In this document: positions 52,251 through 61,144 of the stretch, piece by piece
Numbering within the stretch: position 1 is the stretch's first letter
Layout of the letters: each line of letters opens with the position of its first letter
Source of the DNA: Oceanospirillaceae bacterium
GTDB lineage: Bacteria > Pseudomonadota > Gammaproteobacteria > Pseudomonadales > Balneatricaceae
Reading direction: 5' to 3'
DNA length: 64,000 nucleotides
NCBI GenBank assembly: GCA_003523085.1
Contig: DPHD01000024.1
Coordinates: 1 to 64,000, forward strand
Translations under genes and position numbers: made by a program
The notes under the pieces: generated by a model
Told to the model about the DNA's origin: nothing
The model's input: only the letters and a program-made list of their open reading frames with translations
Database searches by the model: none

Positions 52251-52661
52251 ATGAACACCACCTTCAAAACCGTAATCCTCCTACTTACCACCTTTACCCT
52301 AGCTAATCCACTTTACGCGGCTCACAACATCAGCCATGTGGATGTTAAGGTAGGTGACTTGTCCGTTATAGCCAGCAAAGGCCAAATGGTATTTAACACC
52401 AACTGTGCGCAATGCCATGGTGTTGATGCCGCCGGTGGCGTAGGCGGACCGCCATTAATACACAACATCTATAATCCGGGTCACCATGCCAATGAAGCCT
52501 TCATTCGTGCGGTGCGTAATGGTGTAAGGCAGCATCACTGGCAGTTTGGTGATATGTCGTCGCAACCACAAGTTGCCTTTGGTGACATGGTATTCTTGTT
52601 GAAATTTATTAGAGAAGTGCAGCAGCAAAATGGTATTAAGACCATAGCTCACAAAATGTAA
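52251..52661 (+). CDS. Periplasmic monohaem cytochrome c
   Basis: 136 residues from ATG 52251. A signal peptide ends near ANPLYAA; the haem motif CAQCH lies near residue 52, followed by GGVGGPPL and a distal Met in QFGDMSSQPQ (class I type). It carries electrons in the periplasm. It lies between the small secreted protein and a cytochrome c'. Confidence 0.85.
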   Translation: MNTTFKTVILLLTTFTLANPLYAAHNISHVDVKVGDLSVIASKGQMVFNTNCAQCHGVDAAGGVGGPPLIHNIYNPGHHANEAFIRAVRNGVRQHHWQFGDMSSQPQVAFGDMVFLLKFIREVQQQNGIKTIAHKM

Positions 52662-52711
52662 TAGGGCTTCATATTGAAGCAGTAAACTCGAGACACCACG
52701 AAGAGACGATA

Positions 52712-53182
52712 ATGATGATACATACTATAAAACACACGATGGCCCTAACCTTGATGTTGCTTGGACTTGCCAGCGCCGCCAGTGTAAGTGCCCACGATGG
52801 CGCCAGTGGCGTGGTTAAAACCCGCAAGGATGCTATGGCGGATATGGCCGACGCCATGAAGGCGATGGCCAAGGTAGTGAAAGGTAAGACGGCCTACGCG
52901 CCACAGCTATTCATAGACAATGGAACCACCATTGTGGGGCATAGTGCTATGTTGGTTGACCTATTCCCCGCAGGATCTAAGCAAGGCAAGAGTGAAGCCA
53001 AACAGTTAATTTGGCAGCAGTGGGACGACTTTGTCACTTTGGCGCAGCGTACAGAAACCGCAGCGCAAGGGCTGGTTGATATGGCCCAGCAAGGGAGCGA
53101 GTTGCGGCCCTTAAAGAAACAATTTGCCAAGTTAGGCGGCAGCTGCAAAGCCTGCCACCAAGACTATCGTCAGAAGAAATAG
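52712..53182 (+). CDS. Cytochrome c'-type protein
   Basis: 156 residues. After a signal peptide (MLLGLASAASVSA-HD) comes a four-helix-bundle cytochrome c' layout with the haem motif CKACH close to the C-terminus (GGSCKACHQDYR). Cytochromes c' bind NO and give protection against nitrosative stress. Many have no distal ligand; that cannot be seen here. Confidence 0.87.
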   Translation: MMIHTIKHTMALTLMLLGLASAASVSAHDGASGVVKTRKDAMADMADAMKAMAKVVKGKTAYAPQLFIDNGTTIVGHSAMLVDLFPAGSKQGKSEAKQLIWQQWDDFVTLAQRTETAAQGLVDMAQQGSELRPLKKQFAKLGGSCKACHQDYRQKK

Positions 53183-53186
53183 CGGC

Positions 53187-54029
53187 ATGATAATGCAAAA
53201 AAGCTGGGCTTTGTTGCTGGTTGTATGTGCCACCCATGGGGTTGCCGCGGCGCAACCCACGTCGGTAGCCCGTGGTGAATATGTATTTAACATGGGCGGC
53301 TGTGCATCGTGCCATACTCAGGACCAACCCTTGGCTGGGGGAGTGGAACTCGTCACTCCATTTGGCACTTTCTACAGTCCGAATATCAGCCCTGATCCCC
53401 AGTATGGTATTGGTGGCTGGAGCAATACCGAATTCATAATGGCCATGCGTCAAGGGGTGAGCCCCGACGGTGAGCATTATTATCCGGCGTTTCCCTATAC
53501 CTCATACGTCAATATGCCAACCCAGGACTTAATTGATTTGAAAGCGTATTTGGATGCACAAGAACCCGTGCCTAAGCCGACTTTGCAACACGCATTGGAT
53601 TTCCCTTTTAATCAACGTGCTTTGCTGGGCATGTGGAAAATTCTAAACGTCAGCCCATCGTGGGTGTCAGACCCGCAACAAAGTGCCGGTTGGAATCGAG
53701 GCAGCTACCTCGTCAATGGCCCCGGTCACTGTGGGCAATGCCACACACCCAGAAACATCATCGGTGGCCTGCAGAGTGATGTGGGCATGATTGGCAATGT
53801 GGATGGGCCCGATGGTGAAAATGTACCTGCGCTTCTGGACGTGGCGCAGGCCGCTTTTGGGGGCTGGGCGTTAGAGGATATTAGTTTTGCCTTGGAAATA
53901 GGCATGACGCCCGAGGGCGACTTTTTGGGCGGCAGCATGAGCCACGTGGTTGAAAACACCACCGGCAAAATGACCCCAGAAGACATCGAGGCAGTTGCCG
54001 AATATTTGTATTCCCTTAACCATCCCTAA
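53187..54029 (+). CDS. Di-haem cytochrome c
   Basis: 280 residues with a signal peptide and two haem motifs: CASCH (about residue 38) and CGQCH (about 183). The layout GEYVFNMGGCASCH..., GGVELVTPFGTFYSPNISPD and HCGQCHTPRNIIGG resembles cytochrome subunits of periplasmic alcohol or aldehyde dehydrogenases, but no such dehydrogenase is adjacent. It follows the c' gene after 4 bases. Confidence 0.87.
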   Translation: MIMQKSWALLLVVCATHGVAAAQPTSVARGEYVFNMGGCASCHTQDQPLAGGVELVTPFGTFYSPNISPDPQYGIGGWSNTEFIMAMRQGVSPDGEHYYPAFPYTSYVNMPTQDLIDLKAYLDAQEPVPKPTLQHALDFPFNQRALLGMWKILNVSPSWVSDPQQSAGWNRGSYLVNGPGHCGQCHTPRNIIGGLQSDVGMIGNVDGPDGENVPALLDVAQAAFGGWALEDISFALEIGMTPEGDFLGGSMSHVVENTTGKMTPEDIEAVAEYLYSLNHP

Positions 54030-54062
54030 TTGGCTATTGGCCCATGGTCCAATAGCTTGGGC

Positions 54063-54094
54063 TTGACCTATGTGTAACACTTGGGTTTTATACT
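54063..54094 (+). promoter_or_regulatory. MerR-type promoter and operator with 20-base spacer
   Basis: TTGACC (54063-54068) and TATACT (54089-54094) are 20 bases apart, too long for sigma-70 alone and typical of promoters twisted into shape by MerR-type activators. The spacer holds a dyad (about 54066-54086; 8 of 10 positions match). Confidence 0.75.
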
Positions 54095-54128
54095 AGAAGT
54101 CTAAACGCGTTCACTTGAGTCATTGCCC

Positions 54129-54563
54129 ATGAAAACCGTAAGCCAACTTGCCAAAACAGCAAAAGTGACTGCGGAAACTGTGCGCTATTATAGCCGCTTG
54201 GGCTTGCTGGAAGCCCAGCGAGACCCGCATAACGGCTATCAGTTATTTGACCAAAACGCAGTGCACCGGCTGGCTTTTATTAGCCACTCTCGTGCCTTGG
54301 GATTTAGCTTGAAGGATATAGGCGCCATCTTGCAACAGTCGACCCAAGGCGACTCGCCGTGCCCTATGGTGAGGGATATGCTACGCCAACGAGTGCCTGT
54401 AGTAGCGGCAAAAATACGCCTTTTAGAAGAGCAAATGGCACGTATGCAGTTAGCCTTAGAACAGTGGCAAAGCATGCCCGACGGCGTGCCCGATGGGCAT
54501 CATATTTGCCATCTAATTGAAGACTGGCAGGCGCCAGCGATAGAGATTGAAGATCATGAGTAA
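54129..54563 (+). CDS. cueR: MerR-family metal-responsive regulator, CueR-like
   Basis: 144 residues from ATG 54129 (TTG 54123 is less likely). The MerR DNA-binding part reads VSQLAKTAKVTAETVRYYSRLGLLEAQRD; a dimerisation helix follows, with Cys in DSPCPMV and HICHLIEDW for metal binding. Its position directly before copA, sharing one transcript, points to a Cu(I) sensor, although CadR/ZntR-like metals are not excluded. Confidence 0.83.
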   Translation: MKTVSQLAKTAKVTAETVRYYSRLGLLEAQRDPHNGYQLFDQNAVHRLAFISHSRALGFSLKDIGAILQQSTQGDSPCPMVRDMLRQRVPVVAAKIRLLEEQMARMQLALEQWQSMPDGVPDGHHICHLIEDWQAPAIEIEDHE

Positions 54564-56802
54564 TAGCGTACAAAACCCACTCACACAGTTAACCTTATCA
54601 GGCGTGACTTGTGCCGGCTGTGTAGGGCGTATTGAAAAAGCCTTGAACCAAACCCCTGGAGTTGAGGCCGCGCAAGTCAATTTTGCCAGTCGTACAGCAG
54701 AAGTGAGTGGCGGTGATGCACAAGCCTTGATTAAGGCGGTACGGGGTGCCGGTTACGATGCGCAAATCATTGAAGATCCTGCTTTTGCAGAAGCACAGCA
54801 AGCCAAAGAGCTAGGCCAGTTATTGAAGCGCCGCGCCTGGTATGCTGGTTTTGGTGTGGGTTTGGGCTTGTTGCTCATGTTGTTTGCCATGGACGTGAGC
54901 AACCCGCTGGTGTTGCGGGCCATTGGGTGGTTGACCTTAGTGACCATGTTAATGACCGGCGAGCATTTTTATAAGAGTGGTTTTAAGGCGCTAAAATCTG
55001 GCCATGCCAATATGGACACGTTAATTGCCATAGGCACAATAGCGGCTTGGCTATATTCAATTTTGGTGGTGTACTTGCCCAGTATTTTCCCAGAGGCAGC
55101 CAGAGGTGTTTATTTTGAAGCCTCAGTGATGATTATTGGCCTCGTTAACCTTGGCCAAGCATTGGAAATGCGCGCCCGCCAAAAAACCCAGTCTAGTTTG
55201 AAGAGTTTACTGGGTTTACGCCCCAGCCATGCCTGTTTGGTGGGTCATAAAGGCGAGGCGGCTGCAGATGAGGTGCAGGTTAATATCTTACAAGTAAAAG
55301 TCGGTGACTTGTTACGCATTAAACCGGGTGAACGTGTGCCCGTAGATGGTGTAGTGACACAGGGTGACAGTTACTTTGATGAAGCCATGCTCACGGGTGA
55401 ACCTATGCCGGTGCACAAACAAGTTGGCGATGAGCTAGTGTCTGGCACTATCAATGGCCAAGGCAGTGTCATCTATGAAGCCACGCGGGTAGGCCGAGAT
55501 ACGGCTTTAGCCCGCATTATCGATATGGTGCGACAGGCGCAAAATAGTAAGCCGTCTATTAGTCGGTTGGCTGATAAAGTCGCGGCTATCTTTGTGCCCG
55601 TGGTGCTGGTGATTGCCATTGCCACGGCACTGGCCTGGTACTTTTTGGGCCCTCAACCGGCCTTAACTTACAGCTTGATAAGCGCCGTGTCGGTACTCAT
55701 TATTGCCTGCCCGTGTGCGTTGGGCTTAGCCACACCTATTTCGGTGATGATTGGCGTGGGTAAAGCGGCTCAATTAGGCGTATTGGTGCGCAACGCCGAA
55801 GCGCTACAGCAAGCCAGCAAAATTGATTGGGTGGTGTTAGATAAAACTGGCACCATCACCCAAGGGCGCCCTAGCGTGGAAGATTATGCGGCCTTTAATG
55901 GTGCTAATGAGGCCCACAGTTTGTCTGTGGCGGTCGCCATAGAACAAGCGTCAGAACACCCCATTGCCTTGGCCATTGTAGATTACTGCCAACAGCAGCC
56001 GTTGTTGTATTCATCTGACCCAACACAGGTGATGCCTAATGGGGAACACTTTCACTCCGTGCAAGGTATGGGCGTAGTCAGCGATGACTACCTCATGGGT
56101 AACGTCAAGTTAATGCAATCTCAAAATGTTGACCTGAGTGCAGCTCAACAGTGGCTTGAGACCCAAGCAAAGGCCGCGAGAAGTATCGTTTTGTTGTCTC
56201 ATAAACATCAATTAATCGCCGCCTTTGCGCTTGCAGATGCGTTACAAGAAGACAGTGTTAAGGCCGTGAAAAGGCTCAAAGCCCAAGGCATTAAGGTGAT
56301 GATGTTAACGGGAGACAATGGGGCAACAGCCCAAAGGGTGGCCAGTTTAGTGGCGCTTGATGACTATGCCGCAGAGCTAATGCCGGAGGACAAGCTTAAC
56401 AAAATAAAACAGCTACAGGAGCAAGGCCAAGTGGTGGCCATGGTGGGTGATGGCATCAACGATGCGCCGGCCTTAAGCCAAGCTGACGTAGGTTTTGCTA
56501 TGGGCCAAGGCACCGATGTGGCGATTGAAAGTGCGGATCTGTGCTTGCTCAATAGTTCATTACATGGGGTGGCTGACGCCATTGAATTAAGTCATGCAAC
56601 CTTAGGCAATATTAAACAAAATTTATGGGGCGCCTTTGCCTTTAATAGCCTCGGTATCCCCATTGCGGCAGGAGCGTTATTTCCCTTTACCGGTATGTTG
56701 TTGAGCCCTATGCTGGCGGCCTTGGCGATGTCGCTATCGTCGGTGACGGTAGTGACCAATGCCAACCGGTTGCGCCTGTTTAAGCCAAGCCGGCGCGATT
56801 AA
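54556..56802 (+). CDS. copA: Copper-exporting P-type ATPase
   Basis: 748 residues from ATG 54556, overlapping the regulator gene by 8 bases. One N-terminal heavy-metal domain has GVTCAGCVG (Cys19, Cys22). TGEPMPV, the membrane metal site CPC (385-387), the phosphorylation motif DKTGT (Asp429), SEHP and MVGDGINDAPALSQADVG follow. It pumps Cu(I) from the cytoplasm to the periplasm. Only one of the two common N-terminal metal domains is present. Confidence 0.94.
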   Translation: MSNSVQNPLTQLTLSGVTCAGCVGRIEKALNQTPGVEAAQVNFASRTAEVSGGDAQALIKAVRGAGYDAQIIEDPAFAEAQQAKELGQLLKRRAWYAGFGVGLGLLLMLFAMDVSNPLVLRAIGWLTLVTMLMTGEHFYKSGFKALKSGHANMDTLIAIGTIAAWLYSILVVYLPSIFPEAARGVYFEASVMIIGLVNLGQALEMRARQKTQSSLKSLLGLRPSHACLVGHKGEAAADEVQVNILQVKVGDLLRIKPGERVPVDGVVTQGDSYFDEAMLTGEPMPVHKQVGDELVSGTINGQGSVIYEATRVGRDTALARIIDMVRQAQNSKPSISRLADKVAAIFVPVVLVIAIATALAWYFLGPQPALTYSLISAVSVLIIACPCALGLATPISVMIGVGKAAQLGVLVRNAEALQQASKIDWVVLDKTGTITQGRPSVEDYAAFNGANEAHSLSVAVAIEQASEHPIALAIVDYCQQQPLLYSSDPTQVMPNGEHFHSVQGMGVVSDDYLMGNVKLMQSQNVDLSAAQQWLETQAKAARSIVLLSHKHQLIAAFALADALQEDSVKAVKRLKAQGIKVMMLTGDNGATAQRVASLVALDDYAAELMPEDKLNKIKQLQEQGQVVAMVGDGINDAPALSQADVGFAMGQGTDVAIESADLCLLNSSLHGVADAIELSHATLGNIKQNLWGAFAFNSLGIPIAAGALFPFTGMLLSPMLAALAMSLSSVTVVTNANRLRLFKPSRRD

Positions 56803-57707
56803 AATATTTGTGGCTGGGGGTGGCGGCGGCGAGCGCCGATGGCTTGTACCATAACGCCCAGCATGATGATGCTGCCGCCAACTAAGGTCCAGTTACCGGG
56901 GTGTTCATTAAATAATAACCACACCCAAATAGGGCTTAAAATCACCTCCAGCATGGTGAGTAAGGTGAGTTCTGCTGCAGGCACGTGCTTGGAGCCGTGG
57001 ATAAACATCACCATGGCTAAGCCCATTTGAAAAAAGCCTAGGGCTAAACAAATACGCAAGTCGGCCCAGCTAATGGAAAAATCATCAATTGCATAACCGG
57101 CGACCAGCATAGAAAACACACCCCCCACCAATGCCGCAGGTAACATGTCGTTATCTTTGCCGCGGCGCATAATGACGCTAAAAGCGGCGTAACATATGGC
57201 CATCATCAGGGCGAAAGCCATGCCAATCAAACCGTCACCCGTGAGCGCCTGACCTACCATCACGCTGACACCGATGCTGGTGAGGGCGATCGCCGCCCAG
57301 GTACGCTTTTTGACGCGCTCGCCTAAAATAAGCCAACCCAAGAGTGCGGCGATAAAGGGCGCCGAGCTAAGTAAAAAGGTGACATTGGCAACACTGGTGT
57401 ACAGCAGGGCAAATATATTGCCAAAAAACGAAGCTCCCATAAAAATGCCGGCTAAAATGCTCAGTTTATTGGTGCGTCTTATCGGCGTGATGACATCACC
57501 TTTGTTGCGCCAAGCCATGACTGCCAGCATGGTGAGCACTAGGCCCACCGATCGAAAGAACACAATATGCCAGCCCGTGGCTTGATCGATATAACGCACA
57601 CCGACACCGGCCGTGCTCCACAGTAGGCCGCAAATAATGACCATGATGGCACCGTTGCGATATAAGTGATTGGGCGTGGCAGTCAAAGTTGGGTTGAGTT
57701 GCGTCAT
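56799..57707 (-). CDS. DMT/EamA-family transporter
   Basis: 302 residues, ten predicted helices in two EamA repeats: IICGLLWSTAGVGVRYID and ALMMAICYAAFSVIMRRG. GWLILGERVKKRTWAAIALTSIGVSVMV is typical. It probably exports metabolites; the substrate is unknown. It converges with copA (4-base overlap) and overlaps the cytochrome c gene upstream (ATGA). Confidence 0.87.
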   Translation of the reverse strand: MTQLNPTLTATPNHLYRNGAIMVIICGLLWSTAGVGVRYIDQATGWHIVFFRSVGLVLTMLAVMAWRNKGDVITPIRRTNKLSILAGIFMGASFFGNIFALLYTSVANVTFLLSSAPFIAALLGWLILGERVKKRTWAAIALTSIGVSVMVGQALTGDGLIGMAFALMMAICYAAFSVIMRRGKDNDMLPAALVGGVFSMLVAGYAIDDFSISWADLRICLALGFFQMGLAMVMFIHGSKHVPAAELTLLTMLEVILSPIWVWLLFNEHPGNWTLVGGSIIMLGVMVQAIGARRRHPQPQIF

Positions 57708-58147
57708 GGGTTAGCCTCAGACCAAGCGGCGTAAGTCGGAGCTGGCCACTGGCTTTGTGTCCACGCCAGCACCGCCATAATGTCTGCTTTGGAGAGTGTG
57801 GCTTGCCACGCCGGCATATTGCCTCGCCCTACAGAGACGGTATTGGCTAAGTCTGCTAACGAGTGGTGCCAAGCATGGCCAGTACCGTTTAGCGGTGGCG
57901 CAGGGCGGTTGCCCATGGCGTCGGGCTGCATCCAGTTTTGCGCGCCTTGGGCTTGGGGCCCATGGCAGGCCGCACAGTGGTCGGCGAACAGTTGTTGACC
58001 TTGCATGACTTGGACCTCCGTATACCAATAGGGGTTATGGCTTTGTTTGGCAACATAGGTATAGGTGCTGAGCACTGCAACTAAGGCTAGGGCAGCAATA
58101 AGTACTAAATTCTGGGTCTTGGACATGGCAACAAACTCGCGCAACAT
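57704..58147 (-). CDS. Membrane-anchored cytochrome c
   Basis: 147 residues from ATG 58147; ATG 58126 is an alternative and neither has a strong ribosome site. An N-terminal hydrophobic helix (NLVLIAALALVAVLSTYTYV) precedes the haem motif CAACH, and RGNMPAWQATLS gives a likely distal Met. It resembles cytochromes that attach to copper or terminal-oxidase systems. It is co-transcribed with the DMT gene. Confidence 0.83.
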   Translation of the reverse strand: MLREFVAMSKTQNLVLIAALALVAVLSTYTYVAKQSHNPYWYTEVQVMQGQQLFADHCAACHGPQAQGAQNWMQPDAMGNRPAPPLNGTGHAWHHSLADLANTVSVGRGNMPAWQATLSKADIMAVLAWTQSQWPAPTYAAWSEANP

Positions 58148-58209
58148 ATGAAGTTGGCGCACTATATCCCAAGCCGCTTATCGCGGTCTAGACTTGATGC
58201 ATTGATTCG

Positions 58210-58238
58210 TTGTTCTATGGGGTGAATTATTTTATAAT
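58210..58238 (+). promoter_or_regulatory. Sigma-70 promoter of the gtrA cassette
   Basis: TTGTTC (58210-58215), 17 bases, TATAAT (58233-58238). The gtrA start lies about 45 bases downstream. Confidence 0.55.
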
Positions 58239-58282
58239 TTTGTGGTCATAACTCCAATCTCTTTGCATGGTTAAACCCTAGG

Positions 58283-58690
58283 ATGGCAGTGACTTCATCG
58301 ATATTGAACTTAGCTAAATTGGCACTACGCTTTTTGCTCAGCGGTGGCATCGCCACGCTACTCCACTGGGCTACCTTGTGGGGCTTGGTAACACTACAGT
58401 TTGAGGCGCTTTGGGCGTCTGGCATTGGTGCGTTAGTGGGGGCTGTGGCCAATTATTTTTTGCAGTACTTTTTCACCTTCAAATCCAAGCGCGCGCACAA
58501 ACAAGCCATGCAGGCTTATGTGCCCACGGTAATGGTGAGCTGGGTGTTAAACTTGGCAGTATTTTACGGTCTGTATACCTACGCTTTGCCTAATCCGATG
58601 TTGGCTCAGGTGGTGACTACGGGGTTGGTGATGGTAGTCAATTTTCTGTTATATAAAAAGGTAGTGTTTCGTGCTAAATCCGATACCTGA
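58283..58690 (+). CDS. gtrA: GtrA-family membrane protein
   Basis: 135 residues, four predicted helices. RFLLSGGIATLLHWATLWGLV, GALVGAVANYFLQYFFTF and the C-terminal VVNFLLYKKVVFR match GtrA, thought to flip undecaprenyl-phosphate-linked sugars. It overlaps the glycosyltransferase gene by 20 bases. Confidence 0.9.
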   Translation: MAVTSSILNLAKLALRFLLSGGIATLLHWATLWGLVTLQFEALWASGIGALVGAVANYFLQYFFTFKSKRAHKQAMQAYVPTVMVSWVLNLAVFYGLYTYALPNPMLAQVVTTGLVMVVNFLLYKKVVFRAKSDT

Positions 58691-59702
58691 AAACCCGTCT
58701 TCTGTAGCTTCGCCCGTCGTCTCATTAGTGATACCCGTATACAACGAAATCGACGTCTTGCCCCTGCTCTTTGATCGGCTTAGAAGCGTCATGGACGGTT
58801 TGCAATTGTCCTATGAAATGGTCTTGGTTGATGATGGGAGTAAGGATGCCAGTGCCGCTTACCTAGTAGAACAAGCGCAAGCTGATAATCGTGTGAAGGC
58901 GATTATACTGTCGCGTAACTTCGGCAAAGAAGCCGCCCTTTCGGCGGGCCTGCAACACACCTGCGGTGAAGCCATCGTAGTGCTTGATGCAGACCTGCAA
59001 AACCCGCCAGAATTGATTCCACAAATGCTGGAAAAATGGCGTGATGGCGCCGATATAGTTGCCATGAAACGGCGCAATCGAGAAGGTGAATCTTGGGCTA
59101 AAAAATCGGGTTCTTACGCTTACTACCGTATTATGAACCGTATTACCGGGTCCATGAATATACCAGAAGACACCGGTGACTTTCGCCTCATGAGCCGACG
59201 CTCGCTAGATTCCCTAAATCGTTTGCCCGAGCGCAATCGGTATATGAAAGGGTTGTTTGCATGGGTCGGTTACCCTACTGAAGTGATGGAATATGATGTT
59301 GCCGACCGAGCCGCAGGTGAAACCAAGTGGAATTACTTCAACCTGTTTAGCTTGGCCTTCGAAGGCATAACCTCGTTTTCTGTCGCCCCCCTACGCGCCA
59401 TGGTGTTATTGGGGTTGATCACTGCCACTTTAGGGGGTTTATTTGGTGCTTGGATCGTATTTAAAACCTTGATGTTTGGTAACGATCTTGATGGTTATCC
59501 TTCCATTATTGCTATGATTACCTTTTTGGGCGGCGTGCAGTTGCTGTCTATCGGCGTGTTGGGTGAATATGTAGGTAAAACCTACTTTGAGGCTAAGCAA
59601 CGGCCTTTGTTCATTATCCAAGACGTCATTCAAAACCCTCCACCCAGTGCGGCCACCTCTGTACCAGCTGCCGCAGAAGGAAATTCAGTTAATGTTATCT
59701 AG
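58671..59702 (+). CDS. gtrB: GtrB-like bactoprenol glycosyltransferase
   Basis: 343 residues. A GT2 domain (SLVIPVYNEIDVLPLLFDRL, VLVDDGSKDAS, SRNFGKEAALSAGL, VLDADLQNPPELIP) is followed by two C-terminal membrane helices (LRAMVLLGLITATLGGLFG, MITFLGGVQLLSIGVLGEYVGKTYFEAKQRP). It loads a sugar onto undecaprenyl phosphate in the inner membrane. Confidence 0.92.
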   Translation: MLNPIPENPSSVASPVVSLVIPVYNEIDVLPLLFDRLRSVMDGLQLSYEMVLVDDGSKDASAAYLVEQAQADNRVKAIILSRNFGKEAALSAGLQHTCGEAIVVLDADLQNPPELIPQMLEKWRDGADIVAMKRRNREGESWAKKSGSYAYYRIMNRITGSMNIPEDTGDFRLMSRRSLDSLNRLPERNRYMKGLFAWVGYPTEVMEYDVADRAAGETKWNYFNLFSLAFEGITSFSVAPLRAMVLLGLITATLGGLFGAWIVFKTLMFGNDLDGYPSIIAMITFLGGVQLLSIGVLGEYVGKTYFEAKQRPLFIIQDVIQNPPPSAATSVPAAAEGNSVNVI

Positions 59703-61143
59703 GATTAATCTTATTTGGTTGTTAGGCGCCCTGTTATTGGTGCGCATATTGGCCATGGTGTTGGTGCCTTTTGCCGATACTACAGAACCTCGCTATGCCG
59801 AAATAGCACGCTTAATGATGACCAGTAACGATTGGATTACGCCATGGTTTGAACCTGGTGTGCCTTTTTGGGGCAAGCCGCCACTGTCTTTTTGGGCCCA
59901 AGCATTAGCCTTCAAACTATTGGGTGTTAACGAGTTTGCGGGGCGATTACCGGCGTTGTTAGCGTTTATTGCTAGCGCTTGGATGGTGTGGCGTTTGGCT
60001 ATTTCTATTGTCAGTCAAGACGTAGCCGCTGCCGCTTTGGTGGTTTATGCAGGTATGTTGCTGACCTTTGTGGCTGCCGGCACAGTGATGACTGACCCCT
60101 ACTTGGCCCTAGGCACCACGTGGGCCATGGTGGCCTTCTACTTGGCGCCCAAAGAACATGTTTGGTACTGGCGCTATGGCGTTTTTATCGGCCTAGCCAT
60201 TGGCTTGTTAGCCAAAGGACCCTTGGCGATTGTAATTGCTGGCGCCCCCATCGGTGTATGGGTACTGGTACAGGGTAAGCTCATGTATTACCTCAAGACC
60301 ATGCCGTGGATTCGTGGCACCTTGTTAATGCTGGTCATTGCCTTGCCTTGGTACGTATTGGCAGAGCTCAAAACCCCGGGCTTTTTAAACTACTTTATTG
60401 TGGGCGAGCACTTTATGCGCTTTGTCGACCCAGGTTGGATGGGTGATTTATACGGCCATGCCCATAAAGAACCTAAAGGTATGATTTGGCTACATTGGTT
60501 AGGTGGCACTGCGCCCTGGGGGCCATTAGCCTTATTGCTGGTACTTGGGCATTTGCTCAAATCGTCGTGGCGTAAAACCCTCTGGCAAGCAGGTATTAAA
60601 CCGCCGGCTTTGTACTTGCTGTTTTGGGCCTTAGTTACCCCAGTATTTTTTACCCCTGCGGGTAATGTTATTTGGACTTATGTACTGCCCTCGATGCCAG
60701 CCTTTGCCTTGCTGATGGGCTGGGCACTAGTGAGCCTAAACAACGGCAGTCGCTGGCGCCAGCTGGGGTTAAACCTGCTCATGTGGACGGTGCCGGTATT
60801 GGCTTTAGTATTGACCTTGTTAGTGGCCAACAACAATGACCTAATGAAAACCGAAAAGAGCTTGGCCCAGTATGTGGCTAAGCAACCTCAAGTCAGCGAG
60901 GCTTCTAACTTCACGCGCTGGTACTATTTGAGTGCTGAGTTGGAGTTTTCGGCGCGCTTCTATAGCCATGACCTAGCCAAGCCGATACAGCTAGACCAGC
61001 TAGAACGGTTGGCCAAACAGCAGCAAGGCGTATTTATTGCTGTGCCCCTAAGCCGTTGGGAAACAACATCGGCGCACTTTGGTGCGCGCTTAGAGCCGCG
61101 CATTCAGAATATGCGGTTTAAGCTGGCCTACTTACAACCCTAG
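59692..61143 (+). CDS. ArnT-like polyprenyl-sugar glycosyltransferase (PMT fold)
   Basis: 483 residues from ATG 59692, overlapping gtrB by 11 bases. FADTTEPRYAEIARLMMTSNDWITPWFEPGVPFWGKPPLSFWAQAL is the GT83 luminal loop with acidic residues; about twelve helices and a periplasmic tail follow. It likely transfers the lipid-linked sugar to a target outside the membrane, such as lipid A or O-antigen. The acceptor is not shown by the sequence. Confidence 0.9.
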   Translation: MLSRINLIWLLGALLLVRILAMVLVPFADTTEPRYAEIARLMMTSNDWITPWFEPGVPFWGKPPLSFWAQALAFKLLGVNEFAGRLPALLAFIASAWMVWRLAISIVSQDVAAAALVVYAGMLLTFVAAGTVMTDPYLALGTTWAMVAFYLAPKEHVWYWRYGVFIGLAIGLLAKGPLAIVIAGAPIGVWVLVQGKLMYYLKTMPWIRGTLLMLVIALPWYVLAELKTPGFLNYFIVGEHFMRFVDPGWMGDLYGHAHKEPKGMIWLHWLGGTAPWGPLALLLVLGHLLKSSWRKTLWQAGIKPPALYLLFWALVTPVFFTPAGNVIWTYVLPSMPAFALLMGWALVSLNNGSRWRQLGLNLLMWTVPVLALVLTLLVANNNDLMKTEKSLAQYVAKQPQVSEASNFTRWYYLSAELEFSARFYSHDLAKPIQLDQLERLAKQQQGVFIAVPLSRWETTSAHFGARLEPRIQNMRFKLAYLQP

Positions 61144-61144
61144 C

